The notes under the pieces: generated by a model | Seen by the model: the letters and a program-made list of their open reading frames with translations, nothing else | Database searches by the model: none | What the model was told of the DNA's origin: nothing | Position numbers and translations under genes: made by a program | Shown: in pieces, positions 15,401 through 28,450 of the stretch | Layout of the letters: each line of letters opens with the position of its first letter | Numbering within the stretch: position 1 is the first letter of the stretch | Source: Apostichopus japonicus | Lineage: Eukaryota; Echinodermata; Holothuroidea; Aspidochirotida; Stichopodidae | Direction: 5' to 3' | DNA: 64,000 nucleotides | NCBI RefSeq assembly: GCF_037975245.1 | Contig: NC_092570.1 | Coordinates: 12,069,001 to 12,133,000 of the forward strand

Positions 15401-16098
15401 GTACAAACTGTAATTTTCAAGACATATCAAACTTTATATAGCAGGGATAAAAGCAAATTATGTCCAAGAGGGCAGCCAAGTCACTTGGATCCATCCCCCC
15501 CCCCCCCCACCGACCCTCCATCCCATTCAACAAGGATGAATTCACATAAAATCCTATGCTTTCAAATATTTGATCCTAATGAGAGCTCTAACCTGCTTTC
15601 CCAGTTGCTACCCCCCTCCCCTCCCCTCCCCCTATCTGCTCCACATGATGGTTCTACATATTGGTGGTGAATGTAAAAGTTGGAGAAAGTAATTTTCTAC
15701 ACTGATATATTTGAGATTGAGCAGTTTCCCAATTTGGGATGGCATGGAAACCTTGAAATGGTGGAAATAAGATGGTCAAAAATTAATGGTAGATGTTCAT
15801 TAAATTCTCACATACATAAATGGGACCCTAAAAGTTGAAAACAAAAGTAAAATTAACTATCATTTAATATACCTTAATCTATGCTGTTGGAAATGCTAAA
15901 AAAATCTTCCTCAAACAATAGGGGAAAACCCTAACAGTGTACAACCCTATTTTCTCTGAGATATATCAAATTGTATGAATGTAGCATATGCAACAGCGCT
16001 TTCCAATCATCTCCACCCCTCATTCCCACTCAACTAGTGGAATGATATGAAAACATTATTTAGACATAATATCACAATATTAGGGCATAATGGAGGTC
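12499..16098. repeat. Higher-order repeat block, copy 1 (~3.6 kb, five monomers)
   Basis: Five consecutive monomers, including one 470-bp short form, are followed at once by a second block with the same order and the same rare variants. Examples are the GATATGAAAC one-base deletion near 14015 and 17611, and TACAGTAGCTGATTCC near 14078 and 17677. The two blocks differ mainly in C-run length. This indicates recent amplification of a multi-monomer unit. The match weakens in the last monomer: a 14-bp deletion in the GCAACAGCGC region near 15995 is absent near 19586. Confidence 0.85.
14853..15322. repeat. Short satellite monomer (~470 bp), second instance
   Basis: It has the same module-1 to module-3 junction and the same local variants (AATCGACACC, TGTAGAAGGAAT) as 5470-5938 and 18443-18912. 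Confidence 0.85.
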
Positions 16099-19000
16099 TA
16101 ACCCTGTATACGGTACCTGATTCCATACTAACCGACACCTTGAACTGCCCCATGCAATGAGCTAGATAGTGTGATAGTGTACAATCTGTAATTTTCAAGA
16201 CATATCAAACTTTATATAGCAGGGATAAAAGCAAATTATGTCCAAGAGGGCAGCCAAGTCACTTGGATCCACCCCCCCACCCCACCGACCCTCCATCCCA
16301 TTCAACAAGGATGAATTCACATAAATTCCTATGCTCTAAAATATTTGATCCTAATGAGAGCTCTAACCTGCTTTCCCAGTTGCTACCCCCCCTCCCCTCC
16401 CCCCTATCTGCTCCACATGATGGTTCTACATATTGGTGGTGAATGTAAAAGTTGGAGAAAATAATTTTCTACACTGATATATTTGAGATTGAGCAGTTTC
16501 CCAATTTGGGATGGCATGGAAACCTTGAAATGGTGGAAATAAGATGGTCAAAAATTAATGGTAGATGTTCATTATATTCTCACATACATAATGGGACCCT
16601 AAAAGTTGAAAACAAAAATAAAAATACCTATCTTTAATGCACCTTCATCTGTGCTGTTGGAAATGGTAAAAAAATCTTCCTCAAATAATAGGAGAAAACC
16701 GTAACAGTGTACAACCATATTTTCTCTGAGATATATCAAATTGTATGAATGTAGCATATGCAACAGCGTATTTTCTCAATAGCGCTTTCCAATCATCTCC
16801 ACCCCTCATTCCCACTCAACTAGTGGAATGATATGAAAACATTATTTAGACATAATATCACAATATTAGGGCATAATGGAGGTCTAACCCTGTATACGGT
16901 ACCTGATTCCATAGTAACCCACACCAATTGCTCCGTGCAATGAGCTAGATAGTGTACAATCTGTAATTTTCAAGACATATCAAACTTTATGTAGCAGGGA
17001 TAAAAGCAAATTATGTCCAAGAGGGCAGCCAAGTCACTTGGATCCACCCCCCCCCCACCGACCCTCCATCCCATTCAACAAGGATGAATTCACATAAAAT
17101 CCTATGCTTTCAAATATTTGATCTTAATGAGAGCTCTAACCTGCTTTCCCAGTTGCTACCCCCCCCCATCCCCTCCCCCTTTCTGCTCCACATGATGGTT
17201 CCATATATTGGTGGAGCCTGTAAAAGTTGTACAAGGTAATTTTCTACACTGATGTATTTGAGTCTAAGCAGTTTACCAATTTGGGATGACATGGAAACCT
17301 TGAAATGGTGGAAATAAGATGGTCAAAAATTAATGGTAGATGTTCATTAAATTCTCACATGCATAATGGGACCCTAAAAGTTGAAAACAAAAGAAAATAA
17401 TTACCTATCTATAATGCACCTTAATCTGTGCTGTTGGAAATGGTAAAAAAATCTTTCTGGAACAATATGAGAAAACCACAACAGTGTACAACCATATTTT
17501 CTCTGAGATATATCAAATTGTATGAATGTAGCATATGCAACAGTGTATTTTCTCAATAGGGCTTTCCAATCATCTCCACCCCTCATTCCCACTCAACTAG
17601 TGGAATGATATGAAACATTATTTAGACATAATATCACAATATTAGGGCATCATGGAGGTCTAACCCTGTCTACAGTAGCTGATTCCATACTAACCGACAC
17701 CTTGAACTGCCCCATGCAATGAGCTAGATGGTGTACAATCTGTAATTTTCAAGACATATCAAACTTTATATAGCAGGGATAAAAGCAAATTATGTCCAAG
17801 AGGGCAGCCAAGTCACTTGGATCCATCCCCCCCCCCCCACGACCCTCCATCCCATTCAACAAGGATGAATTCACATAAAATCCTATGCTCTAAAATATTT
17901 GATCCTAATGAGAGCTCTAACCTGCTTTCCCAGTTGCTACCCCCCTCCCCTCCCCTCCCCCTATCTGCTCCACATGATGGTTCTACATATTGGTGGTGAA
18001 TGTAAAAGTTGGAGAAAGTAATTTTCTACACTGATATATTTGAGATTGAGCAGTTTCCCAATTTGGGATGGCATGGAAACCTTGAAATGGTGGAAATAAG
18101 ATGGTCAAAAATTAATGGTAGATGTTCATTAAATTCTCACATACATAAATGGGACCCTAAAAGTTGAAAACAAAAGTAAAATTAACTATCATTTAATATA
18201 CCTTAATCTATGCTGTTGGAAATGCTAAAAAAATCTTCCTCAAACAATAGGGGAAAACCCTAACAGTGTACAACCCTATTTTCTCTGAGATATATCAAAT
18301 TGTATGAATGTAGCATATGCAACAGCGTATTTTCTCAATAGCGCTTTCCAATCATCTCCACCCCTCATTCCCACTCAACTAGTGGAATGATATGAAAACA
18401 TTATTTAGACATAATATCACAATATTAGGGCATCATGGAGGTCTAACCCTGTATACGGTACCTGATTCCATAGTAATCGACACCAACTGCCCCATGCAAT
18501 GAGCTAGATAGTGTGATAGTGTGCAAACTGTGATTTTCAAGACATATCAAACTTTATGTAGAAGGAATAAAAGCAAATTATGTCCAAGAGGGCAGCCAAG
18601 TCACTTGGATCCACCCCCCCCCCCACTGACCCTTCAACTCATTCAACAAGGATGAATTCACATAAAATCCTATGCTTTCAAATATTTGATCCTAATGAGA
18701 GCTCAAACCTGCTTTCCCAGTTGCAGTACAGTGTACAACCCTATTTTCTTTGAGATATATCAAATTGTGTGAATGAAGCATATATGCAACAGTGTATATT
18801 CTTAACAGGGCTTTCCAATCATCTCCACCCCTCATTCCCACTCAACTAGTGGAATAATATGAAAACATTATTTAGACATAATATCACAATATTAGGGCAT
18901 TATGGAGGTCTAACCCTGTATACGGTACCTGATTCCATAGTAACCGACACCTTGAACTGCCCCATGCAATGAGCTAGATAGTGTGATAGTGTACAAACTG

Positions 19001-19707
19001 TAATTTTCAAGACATATCAAACTTTATATAGCAGGGATAAAAGCAAATTATGTCCAAGAGGGCAGCCAAGTCACTTGGATCCATCCCCCCCCCCACCGAC
19101 CCTCCATCCCATTCAACAAGGATGAATTCACATAAAATCCTATGCTTTCAAATATTTGATCCTAATGAGAGCTCTAACCTGCTTTCCCAGTTGCTACCCC
19201 CCTCCCCTCCCCTCCCCCTATCTGCTCCACATGATGGTTCTACATATTGGTGGTGAATGTAAAAGTTGGAGAAAGTAATTTTCTACACTGATATATTTGA
19301 GATTGAGCAGTTTCCCAATTTGGGATGGCATGGAAACCTTGAAATGGTGGAAATAAGATGGTCAAAAATTAATGGTAGATGTTCATTAAATTCTCACATA
19401 CATAAATGGGACCCTAAAAGTTGAAAACAAAAGTAAAATTAAGTATCATTTAATATACCTTAATCTATGCTGTTGGAAATGCTAAAAAAATCTTCCTCAA
19501 ACAATAGGGGAAAACCCTAACCTAACAGTGTACAACCCTATTTTCTCTGAGATATATCAAATTGTATGAATGTAGCATATGCAACAGCGTATTTTCTCAA
19601 TAGCGCTTTCCAATCATCTCCACCCCTCATTCCCACTCAACTAGTGGAATGGTATGAAAACATTATTTAGACATAATATCACAATATTAGGGCATCATGG
19701 AGGTCTA
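16099..19707. repeat. Higher-order repeat block, copy 2 (~3.6 kb)
   Basis: This is a tandem copy of the preceding 3.6 kb block, shifted by about 3600 bp, with the same monomer order and shared private variants. Its last monomer carries a 6-bp duplication, CCTAACCTAACAG, near 19516 that is not in copy 1. Confidence 0.85.
18443..18912. repeat. Short satellite monomer (~470 bp), third instance
   Basis: This is the counterpart of 14853-15322 in the second higher-order block and has the same deletion junction. Confidence 0.85.
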
Positions 19708-20000
19708 ACCCTGTATACGGTACCTGATTCCATAGTAACCGACACCAACTGCCCCATGCAATGAGCTAGATAGTGTGATAGTGTGCAAACTGTGATTTTC
19801 AAGACATATCAAACTTTATGTAGAAGGAATAAAAGCAAATTATGTCCAAGAGGGCAGCCAAGTCACTTGGATCCACCCCCCCCCCCCCACTGACCCTTCA
19901 ACTCATTCAACAAGGATGAATTCACATAAAATCCTATGCTTTCAAATATTTGATCCTAGTGAGAGCTCAAACCTGCTTTCCCAGTTGCAGTACAGTGTAC

Positions 20001-21242
20001 CAGTGGCATAGGAAGGTACTTTTGAGTGGGGGGGCTGAAGACTGATGGCCGGTCTGGGGAGGGGTCTAAGCATAGGCGTATGGGACCATTTCAGTTTGGG
20101 AAGGGCAGAAATTTTTGTGCCCGAAAGTTCCCGTGACACTATCTAGGCGGAGCGCCACCATCGGTTGGCGCGTAGCGTACAAGAAAATTTTTGGCAAAAA
20201 TGCCTCTCAGATTGCAGGAAATGGCACTTCTGAGGCCTTGCAAGTTTGCATGAAAACATTCTTTATTTTATAATCTCACGTTTTAGAAATTTACACTTCC
20301 CCAAAAATTTGGTAAATTAGAAGAAGAAAAATGGTAACATCACTTTGAAGGGGGAAAAATAGGACAGTATATTTTTTAAGCTCCTATTTAGTTACCGTAT
20401 TTATTATTTTAACACAGTACTCAGCTACCTCCAGAAAAACATACATTGTTCAACGACACGCAGGCGGGATAATGTCGCTGTGTCGGGTGAGACTGCAATT
20501 TGTCTCACAAAAAAAGTACAAAATATAACAAAGAATATGATAAACCTGTACTTCTAGGCTTGTAGCCCCCCCCCCCTACCCCCTTACCATCCATGAAAAA
20601 GAAAATGTTTCTTATATACACTCATGTCGGAAATGTCCAGGTGTACAGTTGACTAGTTAGAAAAAAAAATTGATCGTGCAAAAAGCGTGGTAGCCCAGAT
20701 GAGCTGCACTTACGGTGGTGTTACACGGAAATATTCGGGCATCATGATGCTAAATAAAGTAAACATGGAATTGTCGGGCAAAAATTTGAAAAAGATCCGG
20801 GCAAGCTACTGCATATTTATATATATATATGTATAAAAAATTCTCCTCTTAGGCTGCCCGAATTTTTCAGAACTTTTGCCCGAATTTCTTGTCTTCTGGA
20901 AATTAAGGGGGGCAGTCTGCCCCGCCTCGTACGTCTATGGGTCTAAGGGGAGGGGGTGTCTCTCTCCCCTTTGGAATTTTTTCCATTTCCAGGTAGCCTC
21001 AGATGCAATTTGGTGCAATATAGCACTCTTCAACACCCACTCCATTTTGTAAACTTAATTTTGTATTTTCACCTGGCCTTAGATGCAATTTGGTGCTCCA
21101 AATGATTTTTTTTTTCTCATTTGGAAATGAAAAAGGGGTTTTCTGACTTGCGAAGCGGGGGGGCGGAATGATACTTCCGCCCCTCCACATTTTTCACTGG
21201 GGGGGCTGGCGCCCCCCAGCCCCCCCGGTTCCTGCGCCCTTG
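20001..21242 (+). mobile_element. Non-autonomous hAT-type element (1.24 kb) nested in the satellite
   Basis: The uninterrupted satellite reads GTACAGTGTACAACCC. Here an 8-bp duplication, CAGTGTAC (19993-20000 and 21243-21250), flanks the insert. The ends are CAGTGGCATAGGAAGG and, on the other strand, CAAGGGCGCAGGAACC, an imperfect terminal inverted repeat. An 8-bp target duplication with CAnnGGC-type ends is characteristic of hAT transposons. No transposase reading frame is visible, so it must have moved with help in trans. About 110 bp near 20130-20250 resembles the MITE at 35233-35526, and the outer parts resemble the MITE at 52592-52898. Confidence 0.85.
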
Positions 21243-21423
21243 CAGTGTACAACCCTATTTTCTTTGAGATATATCAAATTGTGTGAATGAAGCATATGCA
21301 ACAGTGTATTTTCTTAACAGGGCTTTCCAATCATCTCCACCCCTCATTCCCACTCAACTAGTGGAATGATATGAAAACATTATTTAGACATAATATCACA
21401 ATATTAGGGCATTATGGAGGTCT

Positions 21424-24400
21424 AACCCTGTATACGGTACCTGATTCCATAGTAACCCACACCTTGAACTGCCCCATGCAATGAGCTAGATAGTGTACAA
21501 TCTGTAATTTTCAAGACATATCAACCTTTATGTAGCAGGGATAAAAGCAAATTATGTCCAAGAGGGCAGCCAAGTCACTTGGATCCACCCCCCCCCCCAC
21601 CGACCCTCCATCCCATTCAAAAAGGATGAATTCATATAAAATCCTTTGCTTTCAAATATTTGATCCTAATGAGAGCTCTAACCTGCTTTCCCAGTTGCTA
21701 CCCCCTCCCCTCCCCCTTTCTGCTCCACATGATGGTTCCACATATTGGTGGAGCCTGTAAAAGTTGTACAAGGTAATTTTCTACACTGATGTATTTGAGT
21801 CTTAGCAGTTTACCAATTTGGGATGGCATGGAAACCTTGAAATGGTGGAAATAAGATGGTCAAAAATTAATGGTAGATGTTCATTAAATTCTCACATACA
21901 TAATAGGACCCTAAAAGTTGAAAACAAAAATAAAATCACCTATCATTTTATACACCGTAATCTGTGCTGTTGGAAATGGTAAAAAAATCTTCCTCAAACA
22001 ATAGGAGAAAACCGTAACAGTGTACAACCATATTTTCTCTGAGATATATCAAATTGTATGAATGTAGCACATGCAACAGCGTATTTTCGTAATAGCGCTT
22101 TCCAATCATCTCCACCCCTCATTCCTATTCAACTAGTGGAATGATATGAAAACATTATTTAGACATAATATCACAATATTAGGGCATTATGGAGGTCTAA
22201 CCCTATATACGGTACCTGATTCCATAGTAACCCACACCAATTGCTCTGTGCAATGAGCTAGATAGTGTACAATCTGTCATTTTCTAAACATATCAAACTT
22301 TATTTAGCAGGGATAAAAGCAAATAGTCTCCTGCCAAGCCCCTTGGACCCACCCCCTCCCCACCCTCCATCCCATTCAACAAGGATGAATACACATAAAA
22401 TCCTATGCTTTCAAATATTTGATATTAATGAGATCTCAAACCTATGTACCTGCATTCCCAGTTGCCCTCTACAGCAACCCCCACCCCCGGACCCCTAACT
22501 GCACCACATGATGGATCCACATATGGGTGGAGCCTGTAAAAGTTGTACAAGGTAATTTTCTACACTGATGTATTTGAGTCTAAGCAGTTTACCAATTTGG
22601 AATGACATCGAAACTTTGAAACGGTGGAAATAATATGGTCAAAAATTAATATTAGACTTCATTAAATTCTCACACACATTATGGGGACCCTAATAGTTGA
22701 AAAAAAAAACATTCTACATTACATTTAATATACATCACTTTAATCTATGCTGTTGGAAATGGTAAAAAAATCTTTCTGGAACAATATGAGAAAACCACAA
22801 CAGTGTACATGTACCATATTTTCTCTGAGATATATCAAATTGTGTGAATGTAGCATATGCAACAGCGTATTTTCTTAATGGCGCTTTCCAATCATAACCA
22901 CCCTCATTCCCACTCTACTAGTGGAATGATATGAAAACATTATTTAGATATAATATCACAATATTAGGGCATCATGGAGGTCTAACCCTGTATACGGTAC
23001 CTGATTCCATAGTAACCCACACTAATTGCTCCGTGCAATGAGCTAGATAGTGTACAATCTGTAATTTTCAAGACATATCAAACTATATATAGCAGGGATA
23101 AAAGCAAATTATGTCCAAGAGGGCAGCCAAGTCACTTGGATCCATCCCCCCCCCCACCGACTCTCCATCCCATTCAAAAAGGATGAATTCACATAAAATC
23201 CTTTGCTTTCAAATATTTGATCTTAATGAGAGCTATAACCTGCTTTCCCAGTTGCTACCCCCTCCCCTCCCCTCCCCCTTTCTGCTCCATATGATGGTTC
23301 CACATATTGGTGGAGCCTGTAAAAGTTGTACAAGGTAATTTTCTACACTGATGTATTTGAGTCTTAGCAGTTTACCAATTTGGGATGACATGGAAACCTT
23401 GAAATGGTGGAAATAAGATGGTCAAAAATTAATGGTAGATGTTCATTAAATTCTCACATACATAATGGGACCCTAAAAGTTGAAAACAAAAATAAAATTA
23501 ACTATCTTTAATGCACCTTCATCTGTGCTGTTGGAAATGGTAAAAAAATCTTTCTGGAACAATATGAGAAAACCACAACAGTGTACAACCATATTTTCTC
23601 TGAGATATATCAAATTGTATTAATGTAGCATATGCAACAGTGTATTTTCTCAATAGGGCTTTCCAATCATCTCCACCCCTCATTCCCACTCAACTAGTGG
23701 AATGATATGAAAACATTATTTAGACATAATATCACAATATTAGGGCATAATGGAGGTCTAACCCTGTATACGGTACCTGATTCCATACTAACCGACACCT
23801 TGAACTGCCCCATGCAATGAGCTAGATAGTGTTATAGTGTACAATCTGTAATTTTCAAGACATATCAAACTTTATATAGCAGGGATAAAAGCAAATTATG
23901 TCCAAGAGGGCAGCCAAGTCACTTTGATCCACCCCACCGACCCTCCATCCCATTCAACAAGGATGAATTCACATAAATTCCTATGCTCTAAAATATTTGA
24001 TCCTAATGAGAGCTCTAACCTGCTTTCCCAGTTGCTACCCCCCTCCCCTCCCCCCTATCTGCTCCACATGATGGTTCTACATATTGGTGGTGAATGTAAA
24101 AGTTGGAGAAAATAATTTTCTACACTGATATATTTGAGATTGAGCAGTTTCCCAATTTGGGATGGCATGGAAACCTTGAAATGGTGGAAATAAGATGGTC
24201 AAAAATTAATGGTAGATGTTCATTAAATTCTCACATACATAATGGGACCCTAAAAGTTGAAAACAAAAATAAAATTACCTATCTTTAATGCACCTTCATC
24301 TGTGCTGTTGGAAATGCTAAAAAAATCTTCCTCAAATAATAGGAGAAAACCTTAACAGTGTACAACCCTATTTTCTCTGAGATATATCAAATTGTATGAA

Positions 24401-26000
24401 TGTAGCATATGCAACAGCGTATTTTCTCAATAGTGCTTTCAAATCATCTCCACCCCTCATTCCCACTCAACTAGTGGAATGATATGAAAACATTATTTAG
24501 ACATAATATCACAATATTAGGGCATTATGGAGGTCTAACCCTGTATACGGTACCTGATTCCATAGTAACCCACACCTTGAACTGCCCCATGCAATGAGCT
24601 AGATAGTGTACAATCTGTAATTTTCAAGACATATCAAACTTTATGTAGCAGGGATAAAAGCAAATTATGTCCAAGAGGGCAGCCAAGTCACTTGGATCCA
24701 CCCCCCCCCCACTGACCCTTCATCTCATTCAACAAGGATGAATTCACATAAAATCCTATGCTTTCAAATATTTGATCCTAATGAGAGCTATAACCTGCTT
24801 TCCCAGTTGCTACCCCCCTCCCCTCCCCCTTCTGCTCCACATGATGGTTCCACATATGGGTGGAGCCTGTAAAAGTTGTACAAGGTAATTTTCTACACTG
24901 ATGTATTTGAGTCTAAGCAGTTTACCAATTTGGAATGACATTGAAACTCTGAATTGGTGGAAATAAGATTTTCAAAAGTTAATATTAGACTGTTCCTTAA
25001 ATTCTCACACACATTATGGGGACCCTAAAAGTTGGAAAAAAAACCCTTTTACCTAGCATTTAATATACATCACCTCAATCTATGCTGTTGGAAATGGTAA
25101 AAAACCCCAGCAACCCCCCCCCCAACCCCTAACTGCACCACATGATGGATCCACATATGGGTGGAGCCTGTAAAAGTTGTACAAGGTAATTTTCTACACT
25201 GATGTATTTGAGTCTAAGCAGTTTACCAATTTGGAATGACATTTGAAACTCTGAATTGGTGGAAATAAGATTTTCAAAAGTTAATATTAGACTGTTCCTT
25301 AAATTCTCACACACATTATGGGGACCCTAAAAGTTGGAATAAAAAAACCTTTTACCTAGCATTTAATATACATCACCTCAATCTATGCTGTTGGAAATGG
25401 TAAAAAAAAACCAGCAACCCCCCCCCCCCAATCCCTAACTGCACCACATGATGGATCCACATATGGGTGGAGCCTGTAAAAGTTGTACAAGGTAATTTTC
25501 TACACTGATGTATTTGAGTCTAAGCAGTTTACCAATTTGGAATGACATCGAAACTTTGAAACGGTGGAAATACAATTGTCAACAATTAATATTAGACTGT
25601 TCATTAAATTCTCGCACACATTATGGAGACCGTAAAAGTTGGAAAAATATATAAACTTTTACCTAGCATTCAACATACATCACCTTAATCTGTGGTGATG
25701 GAAATGGTAAAAAATCTTTCTGGAACAATTAGGAGAAAACCATAACAGTGTGCAACCATATTTTCTCTAAGATAGATCAAATTGTTTGAATGTAGCATAT
25801 GCAACAGTGTATATTCTTAACAGGACTTTCTAATCATCCCCACCCCTCATTCCCACTCAATTAGTGGAATGACATCAAAACATTATTTAGACATATTATC
25901 ACAATATTAGGGCATCATGGAGGTCTAACCCTGTATACGGTACCTGATTCCATAGTAACCCACACCAATTGCTCCGTGCAATGAGCTAGATAGTGTACAA
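21424..26000. repeat. Multi-monomer block duplicated from about 6.7-11.0 kb
   Basis: The monomers here follow the same order and carry the same private variants as those at about 6.9-11.0 kb. Shared marks include CACATGCAACAGCGTATTTTC, GTGTACATGTACC, ACACTAATTGCTCC and a monomer with the middle module expanded. The offset is about 14.7 kb. The copy at 10936-12498 is a further relative of part of this block. Confidence 0.75.
24536..25928. repeat. Long satellite monomer with two extra middle modules (~1390 bp)
   Basis: The middle module appears three times, near 24872, 25173 and 25480, with spacings of about 301 and 307 bp. Otherwise it is the counterpart of 9846-10935, so the extra copy arose by local tandem duplication after the surrounding block was duplicated. 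Confidence 0.85.
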
Positions 26001-26728
26001 TCTGTCATTTTCAAGACATATCAAACTTTATTTAGCAGGGATAAAAGCAAATAGTCTACTGCCAAGCCCCTTGGACCCACCCCCTCCCCACCCTTCATCC
26101 CATTCAACAAGGATGAATACACATAAAATCCTATGCTTTCAAATATTTGATATTAATGAGATCTCAAACCTACATCACCTCAATCTATGATGTTGGAAAT
26201 GGTAAAAAAAAAACAGCAACCCCCCCCCCATGCAACCCCTAACTGCTCCACATGATGGATCCACATATGGGTGGAGCCTGTAAAAGTTGTACAAGGTAAT
26301 TTTCTACACTGATGTATTTGAGTCTAAGCAGTTTACCAATTTGGAATGACATCGAAACTTTGAAACGGTGGAAATAAGATGGTCAAAAATTAATATTAGA
26401 CTGGTCATTAAATTCTCACACACATTATGGGGACCCTAAAAGTTGAAAAAAAAGACATTCTACATTACATTTAATATACATCACTTTAATCTATGCTGTT
26501 GGAAATGGTAAAAAAATCTTTCTGGAACAATATGAGAAAGCCATAACAGTGTACATCCCTATTTTCTCTATGATATATCAAATTGTATGAATACAGCACA
26601 TGCAACAGCATATATATTCTGATTAGGGCTTTCCAATCATCCCCACCCCTCATTCCCAATCAACTAGTGGAATGACATCAAAACATTATTTATACATAAT
26701 ATCACAATATTAGGGCATCATGGAGGTC

Positions 26729-27200
26729 TAACCCTGTATATGGTACCTGATTCCATAGTAACCGACACCAACTGCCCCATGCAATGAGCTAGATAGTGTG
26801 ATAGTGTACAATCTGTAATTTTCAAGACATATCAAACTTTATGTAGCAGGGATAAAAGCAAATTATGTCCAAGAGGGCAGCCAAGTCACTTGGATCCACC
26901 CCTTCCCCCCCCCCCCACCGACCCTCCATCCCATTCAACAAGGATGAATTCACATAAAATCCTATGCTTTCAAATATGCTATGCGAATGACAGCGCTAAC
27001 ATACATACCTGCTTTCCCAGTTGCCCCCTCACCATCACCCCCCTCCCCCCTTGCCCAACATAATGGTTTCACATATGGGAGGTAGCCGGTAAAAGTTAGA
27101 CAAGGTAATTTTCTACACTGACCTTATTCAAGATTAAACAGTTTACCATTTTAGAGTAACATCAAAGCTTTGAATTGTTTGATATTATTAAAGATGTTAT
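26729..27200. repeat. Diverged edge of the satellite array
   Basis: The monomer starts normally, has an odd C-run (CCCCTTCCCCCC), then diverges progressively. The poly-pyrimidine tract and middle-module start are still visible (AAGGTAATTTTCTACACTGA near 27100), and similarity is lost by about 27.18 kb. Arrays commonly carry their most diverged copies at the edge. Confidence 0.7.
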
Positions 27201-27268
27201 ACTCTCTGGGATATAAATGCATTACTTTGATGCATATTTACGGAGTAGTATGCATGCCCTGAACTTAC

Positions 27269-27338
27269 CTACTTCTTGCCTTAGCTATATAGTGAACAAA
27301 AAATTCCTTTTCCCTTGATGATGTGGAAGTTGTTTGAT
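27269..27338 (-). CDS. Candidate internal exon of the same minus-strand gene, next to the satellite
   Basis: The minus strand has a textbook acceptor after a pyrimidine-rich run (TTTATTTCTTCATATTTAG) and a strong donor TAG|GTAAGT 70 bp later. Only one frame is open through it, giving QTTSTSSREKEFFVHYIAKA plus RS, in phase 1 and out phase 2. The phase does not follow directly from the exon ending at 27931, so at least one exon between them is missing from this model. The donor implies another exon beyond, yet only satellite lies further that way within the window. Confidence 0.42.
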
Positions 27339-27930
27339 CTAAATATGAAGAAATAAAGAAAATGTCCATGTCAAGATATTACAAACTTTCTGTGGTACAT
27401 TCCTTGTATCTCCATGAGGGCAATTAGGATTAAGATAAATAATACCACATTAATTAAACAATAGGAGTTGCAACTGCTGGAATGAAATCCAGGGTGAAGA
27501 GCAATCATCATAGCATATAACACTACTTGTCATTAAAGTGTTACAGAAAACCGTATATATGGCACAATTTGAAGTGAAATAAAAACAAATTATCTCGGTT
27601 GGAAGGAATGCAATTTCTTGCCTAGTAGAGTGTCACAGAACCACCGAACCTCTGTTCTATTTTGTTGTATCTTATATTCCCATTGAGCCTATATGAATAC
27701 AAAGCTTTTATGCCAATCATGTAAAGTATATATCTGCCACCAATTGTAACTGCAGGTTTTAACAATTAGCATGAAGCCTGCATAAATAGCATAAACATGT
27801 TATTAGAAATAGTAGTCATCATTGTGCAACTTCTAAAGTGTAATTTTAATTTGCTAAAAAGTAAACAGTGATTACAACAGCAACATTACTTGTACAGATA
27901 TAGTTCTGAAGCAATAAAATTTATACTTAC

Positions 27931-28073
27931 CAGTTTAGCATTGTGACAAGTTGACAGATCTTGATAGGAATCGCTAGATGGCTCAGGTGCCAAATTCTGT
28001 CCATACTCAAAATATGCTTTATCTGAATTCGTCATACATGAATACCTGGAACTTGTTTTCAATAAATTCTGTA
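27931..28073 (-). CDS. Candidate internal exon of the same minus-strand gene
   Basis: On the minus strand this reads QNLLKTSSRYSCMTNSDKAY, then about 27 more residues to HNAKL, ending at a strong donor CTG|GTAAGT in phase 0. An acceptor at CATGCAAG|TACAG would accept phase 1 from the exon at 28451-28523. An alternative acceptor at TTCCAG|GTATTC (first base 28045) is also possible and would need a phase-2 donor. The composition is non-repetitive and gene-like. Function unknown. Confidence 0.42.
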
Positions 28074-28450
28074 CTTGCATGTACAGAACTCTTAAGGAGT
28101 ATGTCAAATTTAGGTGAAAGAGAGTATTTAAACTATGAAAATCTCTTATATTATTACATAGGCTATTCTGTAACCTTGAAGAAAAAAGAGTTCTAACAAT
28201 TAATTTACGTCAAAATCCCCCATATGGATTACCTTCAGCATATACAGGCTATGGCTACTATTTCAGGAGGCTGTATCATGCTTTTGTATATTGATATTGA
28301 CAAATGGTCAATTCACAATTATTACCTACTAGTAAGCCTAAGTGAAATCTTTCCAACTATTTATATTTGTTTATGGAGGTGTAAACTTCTAAAACATGAA
28401 CTCCCAGACAAAAGAATGCATAGATGCAAACAATGTTGGGAAGTACATAC

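Larger units (their letters stand above)
1..27180. repeat. Complex satellite array, ~780-bp monomers (about 34 copies)
   Basis: The phrase TCTAACCCTGTATACGGTAC, or a close variant, recurs with starts near 1, 785, 1560, 2339, 3125, 3899, 4680, 5470, 5939, 6713, 7495, 8280, 9063, 9846, 10936, 11724, 12500, 13287, 14072, 14853, 15323, 16100, 16887, 17671, 18444, 18914, 19708, 21424, 22199, 22984, 23760, 24537, 25930 and 26730. Most monomers are 770-790 bp. Each contains GGATCC followed by a C-run of variable length, then GAATTC, then a CCCTCCCC-rich tract. All copies point the same way. Short frames inside it (60-79 codons, rich in Pro and Ser) recur only because the DNA recurs and use no gene-like signals. 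The array starts before the window and decays near 27.1-27.2 kb. I do not recognise the family by name. Confidence 0.95.

Noticed and set aside
20800-20835. TATA-rich microsatellite as a promoter
   Set aside because: It is a simple TA run inside the hAT element with no gene downstream.
1-27180. Recurrent small frames (for example MDPPPPTDPPSHSTRMNSHK-like and MEKIIFYTDIFEIEQFPNLG-like)
   Set aside because: They follow the satellite monomer. C-run length changes shift their frames, and many copies are broken, so there is no sign of selection on a protein.
27700-27770. Exon-like minus-strand segment after AACCTGCAG (YNWWQIYTLHDWHKSF)
   Set aside because: Attractive peptide, but its acceptor phase does not match the exon ending at 27931 and no good donor follows; evidence too thin to list.
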